A DNA stretch of 17,441 bases. Origin: an uncultured Clostridia bacterium. Lineage in GTDB: Bacteria; Bacillota; Clostridia; Oscillospirales; Ruminococcaceae. The notes under the pieces were generated by a model. That model saw nothing but the letters and a program-made list of their open reading frames with translations, was not told the origin of the DNA and ran no database searches. Position numbers and translations under genes: made by a program. The stretch is from NCBI GenBank assembly GCA_947381875.1, contig CANCXY010000039.1, positions 1 to 17,441 on the forward strand, in the 5' to 3' direction. This document shows, piece after piece, positions 12,082-17,441 of the stretch (position 1 is its first letter; each line of letters begins with the position of its first letter).

Positions 12082-13101
12082 ATGAAAGAGGCATTGAAGA
12101 AGATCCGGCAGGACGCCGACGCGCTGATTGCCGCCGCCGAAAACGCCGCCGCCGTGGATGAGCTGCGCGTGCGCTTTTTAGGCAAAAAGGGCGAGCTGAC
12201 CGCCATGCTCAAACAGATGGGCAGGTTATCAGCAGAGGAGCGCCCGGCCATCGGCGCGCTGGCAAACGAGGTGCGCGAGGCCATCACCGCCGATATCGCG
12301 CGCCGCACCAAAGAGTTAGAGGCGGCGGCGCTGTCCGCGCGGCTGGCGGCGGAGGAAATCGACGTTACGCTGCCAGGCAAAGCCATCCCGCAGGGCCGCC
12401 TGCACCCGTTTGAACAGGTGTTGGGCGAGCTGGAAGAAATCTTCTTAGGCATGGGCTTTGATATCGTATCCGGCCCGGAAGTAGAGCTGGACCATTACAA
12501 TTTTGAGATGCTCAACATGCCCAAGAGCCATCCGGCGCGCGACACGCAGGACACATTCTATTTCACGGAAAACATGCTGCTGCGCACGCAGACAAGCCCC
12601 ATGCAGATCCGCACGATGGAAAAGCAGAAGCCGCCTATCCGTATCATCTGCCCGGGGCGCGTGTACCGCTCCGACGCGGTGGACGCCACGCACAGCCCTG
12701 TGTTCCACCAGTGCGAGGGGCTTGTGGTCGATAAGGGGATTACGTTCGGCGATTTGAAAGGCACGCTGGAGCTGTTTATCAAAAAGCTGTACGGCGAACA
12801 GATGCGCGTGCGGTTCCGCCCGCACCACTTCCCCTATACAGAGCCGTCCGCCGAGATGGATATGAGCTGTTTCAAGTGCGGCGGCAAGGGGTGCAGCATG
12901 TGCAAGGGCGAGGGCTGGGTCGAGCTGTTGGGCTGCGGCATGGTCCATCCGCAGGTGCTGAAAAACTGCGGCATCGACCCGGATGTGTATTCTGGCTTTG
13001 CGTTCGGCATGGGCCTGGAGCGCACCACCATGTGGCGCTATGACATCGACGACCTGCGCCTGCTCTACGAAAACGACCTGCGTTTCCTGAAACAATTCTG
13101 A
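12082..13101 (+). CDS. pheS: Phenylalanyl-tRNA synthetase alpha subunit
   Basis: With PheT it forms the cytosolic heterotetramer that charges tRNA-Phe. The 339-residue length is typical. An N-terminal helical coiled coil (residues ~1-85) precedes the class II catalytic core: HPFEQVLGELEEIF, motif 2 around CPGRVYRSDAVDATHSPVFH, the FRPHHFPYTEPSAE region, and motif 3 in GFAFGMGLERTTMWRY. Cysteines C263, C266, C271 and C274 (CFKC...CSMC) form a zinc-knuckle-like insert, which I recall in many Firmicute PheS proteins. The ATG at 12082 follows AAGGAAGGAG; the frame is open further upstream, but through the T-box, which is not coding. pheT starts 13 nt downstream. Expression is set by the T-box leader. 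Confidence 0.97.
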   Translation: MKEALKKIRQDADALIAAAENAAAVDELRVRFLGKKGELTAMLKQMGRLSAEERPAIGALANEVREAITADIARRTKELEAAALSARLAAEEIDVTLPGKAIPQGRLHPFEQVLGELEEIFLGMGFDIVSGPEVELDHYNFEMLNMPKSHPARDTQDTFYFTENMLLRTQTSPMQIRTMEKQKPPIRIICPGRVYRSDAVDATHSPVFHQCEGLVVDKGITFGDLKGTLELFIKKLYGEQMRVRFRPHHFPYTEPSAEMDMSCFKCGGKGCSMCKGEGWVELLGCGMVHPQVLKNCGIDPDVYSGFAFGMGLERTTMWRYDIDDLRLLYENDLRFLKQF

Positions 13102-13114
13102 TAAGGGGGGCTGA

Positions 13115-15496
13115 ATGATGAAAATGCCGATCAACTGGGCGAGGGAATTTGCCGATTTCACCTGCCCGCCCGCCGAATTTGCCGAGCGCATGACGATGAG
13201 CGGCAGCAAGGTGGAGACCTATGAGTGCGAGGCCGACGCCATCCAGAACGTGGTAATTGGGAAGATACTGTCCATTGTCCCGCACCCGGACTCCGACCAT
13301 ATGGTTGTTTGCCAGGTGGACGTGGGGCAGGGCGCGCCGGTGCAGATTGTGACGGGCGCGAACAACCTGAAAGAAGGCGACCTTGTGCCCGCCGCGCTGC
13401 ATGTGGCGAAGCTGCCGGGCGGCAAGGAAATCCGCAAGGGCAAGCTGCGCGGCGTGGAATCGAACGGGATGCTGTGCAGTTTGGGGGAACTGGGCCTGAC
13501 AAAGCACGATTTCCCGAACGCCATCGAGGATGGTATCTTAGTATTGGATGAGGAATGGCCCGTCGGCACGCCCGCCGTGAAGGCGCTGGGCATGGACGAC
13601 ACATCTGTTGATTTCGAGATTACGCCCAACCGCCCGGACTGCCTCGCCGTGCGCGGCCTTGCGCGCGAAGCTGCCGCGACGTTCGGCGTGCCGTTCCGCG
13701 ACCATGTGCCCGAAGTAAAGCCCGGCCACGGGGATGTGAACACGCTGCTGAAAGTAGACATCGAAAACGCCGGCCTCTGCTACCGCTATGTGGGCGCGGT
13801 GGTGGAAAATGTGCGCGTGAAGCCCAGCCCCCGGTGGCTGCGGGAGCGCCTGCGCCTGTGCGGCGTGCGGCCCATCAACAACCTTGTCGATATTACCAAC
13901 TATGTCATGCTGGAATACGGCCAGCCGATGCACTGTTTTGATTATAAATATGTGAACGGTGGGCATATCACCGTGCGCAACGCCAAAGCGGGCGAGATGA
14001 TGGAGACGCTGGACGGCGTTGACCGGAATTTGAGTGAAGAAATGCTTGTTATTGCCGACGAAAAAGGCCCCATTGCCGTGGCGGGCGTGATGGGCGGCGA
14101 ATTTTCCGGCGTATACGACGACACCACAACCATCGTGTTTGAAAGCGCGATGTTCAACGGCCCCAGTGTGCGCACGACGGCCAAAAAGTTAGGCATGCGC
14201 ACCGAAGCCAGCGGACGGTATGAAAAAGGGCTGGACCCGAACGGCTGCCGCCGGTGCCTGGACCGCGCGTTAGAACTGGTGCAGATGTTAGACGCGGGCG
14301 ACGTGGTGAACGGCGTGGTCGACGTATGCAAGGTCACGCGCCCGGAGCGCCGCGTCCCACTGAACCCGGAAAAGGTGAACAGCCTGCTGGGCTCCGACCT
14401 GACGCGCGAACAGATGGTAGATATCCTGCTGCCGCTTGGGTTTGCGATGGACGGCGACGAGATTCTCATCCCGTCCAGCCGTTGGGATATGGAATTGGAC
14501 TGCGACGTTGCCGAGGAAGTGGCGCGCTTTGTCGGGTACAACAAGATTCCCAGTACGGCCATCCGGGGCACGGCCAGCGCCCGCCCGACGGAACGTCAGA
14601 CGTTCCGCAAACACCTGATGAACGCACTGTGCGGCTGTGGGCTGTATCAGATTGAAACCTTCAGTTTCTACGGGGCGAAATCGTTCGACGCAATCTGCCT
14701 GCCGGAGGGCGACCCGCTGCGCAATGCGCTTGTGATATCCAACCCCCTGGGCGAGGACACAAGCATCATGCGCACAACGGCGCTGCCGAGCATGATGGAG
14801 GTGCTTGCGCGCAACGCGAACGCCCGCGCGGCGGAGTGCGCGCTGTTTGAATGTACCACCACTTACACACCGAGCGGCGAGGAGGACAAACTGCCCACCG
14901 AGACAGAGACCCTGATGTTAGGGGTCTACGGCGGCGCGTGGGATTACCTTGCGCTGAAAGGCGTGGTGGAAAAGCTGCTGGAAACAGCGCGCATTTCCGA
15001 GGCGCGGTTTGTGCGCGATACGGCGGGCACGAGCTATCATCCGGGCCGGTGCGCGAAGATCTATTTAGGTGATGACCTGTTGGGCGTAATTGGCGAGGTA
15101 CACCCCGCAGTGCTGGCAAATTACGGGGTCAAACAGCGCGCGGTGGCGGCGGAACTGTCGCTGGAAGTGCTGTTTGCGCACCGGGGGCCGACACCGGTGT
15201 TCCATGCGCTGCCGCGCCACCCGGCCATCACGCGCGACCTTGCTTTGGTCGCGGATGAAAAAGCGCCTGCGGCGGAAATCGCCGCGTGTATCCGCAAAGC
15301 TGCCGGAAAGACGCTGGAAAGCCTGACGCTGTTCGACGTATACACGGGCGAACACATGGCGGCGGGCAAAAAAAGCCTTGCCTACAGCCTTGTGCTGCGC
15401 GCCTCCGACCGCACGCTGACGGACGAGGAAGCCGAACACAGCGTAAAGAAAGTCCTGGATGCGCTGGAAAAGTTGGGCGTCACCCTGCGCGTATAA
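13115..15496 (+). CDS. pheT: Phenylalanyl-tRNA synthetase beta subunit
   Basis: The 793-residue partner of PheS. In order: an N-terminal segment (MPINWAREFADF), a tRNA-binding OB-fold (residues ~40-155, with IGKILSIVPHPDSDHM), the B3/B4 editing region (~205-390, with VDFEITPNRPDCLAVRGLAR and MLEYGQPMHCFD), the B5 domain (~400-470), the catalytic-like core (~480-690) and the C-terminal ferredoxin-fold anticodon-binding domain (~697-793, HALPRHPAITRDLALV to GVTLRV). All domains are present at normal length, so it is intact. ATG codons at 13115, 13118 and 13124 are in frame after GGGGGG at 13105-13110; 13115 or 13118 is most likely. It is co-transcribed with pheS. Confidence 0.97.
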   Translation: MMKMPINWAREFADFTCPPAEFAERMTMSGSKVETYECEADAIQNVVIGKILSIVPHPDSDHMVVCQVDVGQGAPVQIVTGANNLKEGDLVPAALHVAKLPGGKEIRKGKLRGVESNGMLCSLGELGLTKHDFPNAIEDGILVLDEEWPVGTPAVKALGMDDTSVDFEITPNRPDCLAVRGLAREAAATFGVPFRDHVPEVKPGHGDVNTLLKVDIENAGLCYRYVGAVVENVRVKPSPRWLRERLRLCGVRPINNLVDITNYVMLEYGQPMHCFDYKYVNGGHITVRNAKAGEMMETLDGVDRNLSEEMLVIADEKGPIAVAGVMGGEFSGVYDDTTTIVFESAMFNGPSVRTTAKKLGMRTEASGRYEKGLDPNGCRRCLDRALELVQMLDAGDVVNGVVDVCKVTRPERRVPLNPEKVNSLLGSDLTREQMVDILLPLGFAMDGDEILIPSSRWDMELDCDVAEEVARFVGYNKIPSTAIRGTASARPTERQTFRKHLMNALCGCGLYQIETFSFYGAKSFDAICLPEGDPLRNALVISNPLGEDTSIMRTTALPSMMEVLARNANARAAECALFECTTTYTPSGEEDKLPTETETLMLGVYGGAWDYLALKGVVEKLLETARISEARFVRDTAGTSYHPGRCAKIYLGDDLLGVIGEVHPAVLANYGVKQRAVAAELSLEVLFAHRGPTPVFHALPRHPAITRDLALVADEKAPAAEIAACIRKAAGKTLESLTLFDVYTGEHMAAGKKSLAYSLVLRASDRTLTDEEAEHSVKKVLDALEKLGVTLRV

Positions 15497-15527
15497 CGAA
15501 AAGCGGGAGCGTCCCGGACAAAGCGTG

Positions 15528-15669
15528 TTTGTGCATCCCCGCTCGCCGGACAGGGTGGGGAACGCACAAAAAATATCTCCGCGCAAAAATGCAATTTTTG
15601 CGCATGATGGGATTCCAAAGGGACTGTGTCCCTTTGGCGGAGGATTCAAAGGGGGCAGCGCCCCCTTTG
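15528..15669 (+). repeat. Hairpin cluster between pheT and gltX
   Basis: An imperfect stem TTTGTGC..CCCC/GGGG..GCACAAA (15528-15540/15557-15570) is followed by three perfect ones: GCGCAAAAAT/ATTTTTGCGC (15581-15590/15594-15603, loop GCA), CCAAAGGGAC/GTCCCTTTGG (15615-15624/15628-15637, loop TGT) and CAAAGGGGGC/GCCCCCTTTG (15647-15656/15660-15669, loop AGC). The first perfect stem matches 1285-1307 in design and loop; the last two match the 4585-4605 and 4658-4680 units. No clear gltX promoter is visible here. Confidence 0.8.
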
Positions 15670-15716
15670 GGCACGCCGCCGACCACACAAACTTTAAGGA
15701 AAGGTCAAGAAAAGCT

Positions 15717-17369
15717 ATGGATTACCCCCTTTTAGCTGACAAGCTGTTTCCCCATATCACCGAAACGCCGGAAGATGTAGAGGCGCGTTATCCGCGAAGG
15801 GCGCTGCCGGAAGGGGCGAAGGTGACGCGGATGGGGCCAAGCCCTACGGGGTTCATGCACTTAGGCAATCTGTATGGGGCGCTGGTGGATGAGCGTCTGG
15901 CACACCAGTCGGGCGGCGTGTTTTTCCTGCGCATTGAGGATACCGACCACAAGCGCGAGGTAGAGGGCGGCGTTGAAACCATTATCAACGCGTTTTCGGC
16001 CTTCGGCCTTCCGTTTGACGAGGGCGCGGTGCTGGATGGGGAACGCGGGGACTATGGGCCGTATTACCAGTCGCGGCGCGCGGAAATTTATCAGACGTTC
16101 GCAAAATCGCTGGTGGCGCGCGGGATGGCCTATCCGTGCTTCTGCACCGAGGAGGAATTGAGCGCCGCCCATGCGAAGCAGGAGGCCAATAAAGAGAACT
16201 TCGGCTATTACGGCCCCTATGCCGTCTGGCGCGACCGCCCGATGGCCGATATTGAAGCCGCTTTGGAAAAGGGGCTGCCCTATGTCGTGCGTTTCCGCAG
16301 TGAGGGCAGCATTGAAAACAAGGTGCGGCATGACGACCTCATCAAAGGCAAATTAGAAGTGACCGAGAACGACCAGGATATTGTCATCCTGAAATCGGAC
16401 GGTATTCCCACCTACCATTTCGCGCATGTTGTAGACGACCATTTGATGGGTACCACCGTCGTGGTGCGCGGGGAGGAATGGCTCGCCACGCTGCCGGTAC
16501 ACCTGCAATTATTCCGCGCGATGGGCTGGAAACCCCCGCGCTACGCGCACACCGCGCAGCTTATGAAGTTGGATGAGGAGACGGGCGGCAAACGCAAGCT
16601 TTCCAAACGCAAAGACCCGGAACTCGCGCTCACCTATTACGCGAAAGAGGGCTATCCCGCCCCCTGTGTGTTAGAATACCTGATGACGCTGCTCAATTCC
16701 AATTTCGAGGAATGGCGCCGCGCCAACCCCGCCTTGCCCATGCAGGATTTCCCATTCAGCACAAAAAAAATGAGCGCTTCCGGCGCGCTGTTCGATATCC
16801 AGAAACTGCGCGACGTTTCCAAAGACGTAATCTCCCGCATGTCCGCCGAGGCCGTCTATGACGCCGTGGCGCAGTGGAGCGCCGAAAACGACTCCGCGTT
16901 CCACACGCTTTTCACGCGCGCGCCGGAAAAGAGCCGCGCGTTCCTCGCCATTGGCCGCGGCGGTAAAAAGCCCCGCAAGGACTTAGCCGTGTGGACAGAC
17001 GTAAAGCCCTATATGGACTTTTTCTTCGACGAGCTTTTCACGCCCGACTACACGCTTCCCGAACGCGTAAATACGGAGGACGCCAAGGCCATCCTTGCAG
17101 AGTTCCTTGCCGTGTTCGACGAAAACGACACACCCGAAGCGTTCTTTGAAAAGATCAAAACCATCTCCGCCGCCCACGGCTACGCCGCCGAGACAAAGGC
17201 GTATAAGCAGAATCCCGAACAGTATAAGGGGTCGGCGGGGGATGTCTCTATGGTCGTGCGTGTCGCCATTGCTGGGCGTCAGAACGCCCCCGACCTGCAA
17301 AGCGTGATGCACATCATGGGCAAACAACAGGTGGGGGACCGCATCCAGCGCTGCTTGGCAGCGCTGTGA
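15717..17369 (+). CDS. gltX: Glutamyl-tRNA synthetase (class I GlxRS family)
   Basis: The 550-residue class I aminoacyl-tRNA synthetase has the HIGH-type signature in GPSPTGFMHLGNLYGAL (residues ~40-56), FLRIEDTDHKREVEGG, YPCFCTEEEL, SDGIPTYHFAHVVDDHLMG, RGEEWLATLPVHLQLF, and the KMSKS-type loop KLSKR (294-298). It should attach glutamate to tRNA. The C-terminal ~220 residues differ from textbook bacterial GluRS and look like a clostridial variant; whether it charges tRNA-Glu only, or also tRNA-Gln, cannot be told here. The ATG at 15717 follows AAGGAAAGG ~12 nt upstream. The frame is open to 15459, but that stretch is pheT and the hairpin repeats. It may be read through from pheST or use an unrecognised promoter. 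Confidence 0.92.
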   Translation: MDYPLLADKLFPHITETPEDVEARYPRRALPEGAKVTRMGPSPTGFMHLGNLYGALVDERLAHQSGGVFFLRIEDTDHKREVEGGVETIINAFSAFGLPFDEGAVLDGERGDYGPYYQSRRAEIYQTFAKSLVARGMAYPCFCTEEELSAAHAKQEANKENFGYYGPYAVWRDRPMADIEAALEKGLPYVVRFRSEGSIENKVRHDDLIKGKLEVTENDQDIVILKSDGIPTYHFAHVVDDHLMGTTVVVRGEEWLATLPVHLQLFRAMGWKPPRYAHTAQLMKLDEETGGKRKLSKRKDPELALTYYAKEGYPAPCVLEYLMTLLNSNFEEWRRANPALPMQDFPFSTKKMSASGALFDIQKLRDVSKDVISRMSAEAVYDAVAQWSAENDSAFHTLFTRAPEKSRAFLAIGRGGKKPRKDLAVWTDVKPYMDFFFDELFTPDYTLPERVNTEDAKAILAEFLAVFDENDTPEAFFEKIKTISAAHGYAAETKAYKQNPEQYKGSAGDVSMVVRVAIAGRQNAPDLQSVMHIMGKQQVGDRIQRCLAAL

Positions 17370-17388
17370 GAGGTAGATGATCTGAATG

Positions 17389-17441
17389 CCGGGCTGCCGC
17401 CCGGACCTGCCCAGAGGCTCCGCCTCTGGACTCCGCCAAAG
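17389..17441 (+). repeat. Modular hairpin repeat after gltX (cut by window edge)
   Basis: CCGGGC/GCCCGG (17389-17394/17399-17404), the linker GGACCTGCC, CCAGAGGC/GCCTCTGG (17411-17418/17422-17429) and then ACTCCGCCAAAG reproduce, unit for unit, the copy at 4613-4662. It starts 19 nt after the gltX stop and continues beyond the window. Confidence 0.85.

Noticed and set aside
15459..15716. N-terminal extension of gltX
   Set aside because: It overlaps the pheT end and consists of hairpin repeats; the start at 15717 gives the family-typical N-terminus.

Overview
This 17.4-kb window looks like chromosome from a GC-rich Firmicute of class Clostridia, probably an Oscillospiraceae/Ruminococcaceae-type gut anaerobe. 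The basis is a Phe-type T-box leader on pheST, Bacillus/Clostridium-like MazF and AcpS sequences, a BlaI/BlaR1-like pair, canonical TTGACA/TATAAT-like promoters, AGGAGG ribosome binding sites and high-GC coding sequence. Species cannot be named from sequence alone.

Layout. Bases 1-623 (minus) hold the N-terminal part of a membrane-anchored sensor-like protein that runs off the left edge. Next, also on the minus strand, come a MazF/PemK RNase without an adjacent MazE (768-1130) and a tight fucI-acpS unit (3622-1385). Divergent promoters then separate fucI from a plus-strand cytidylate-kinase-like protein (3942-4562). A minus-strand ABC export operon follows: a large two-module FtsX/MacB-type permease (8656-5510, interrupted by an in-frame TAG at codon 45) and its ATPase (5484-4819). 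A BlaI-type repressor and M56 BlaR1-like metallopeptidase pair (10807-8850) reads the same way, from a promoter overlapped by two TCTACA/TGTAGA palindromes. A hicAB toxin-antitoxin cassette (11024-11622) sits between two perfect 31-bp direct repeats. The right third is translation: a T-box-controlled pheS-pheT operon, then a glutamyl-tRNA synthetase-like gene.

Intergenic DNA is unusually structured. A family of short, near-perfect GC-rich hairpins with 3-4 nt loops recurs after acpS, after the cytidylate-kinase-like gene, between pheT and gltX, and after gltX. At acpS the repeat has entered the reading frame and supplies the last ~24 codons and the stop.

How the genes fit together. Most of the window is ordinary housekeeping (translation, CoA-dependent carrier-protein activation, fucose isomerisation). 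Into this are set accessory modules: two toxin-related loci, a stress-responsive repressor/protease pair and a possibly dying exporter. The most unusual items are the direct-repeat-flanked hicAB cassette, the modular hairpin repeat family and its capture by acpS, the interrupted permease, and the BlaR1-like receptor with a non-penicillin-binding C-terminal sensor domain. I saw no CRISPR array, tRNA, rRNA, transposase or phage gene.
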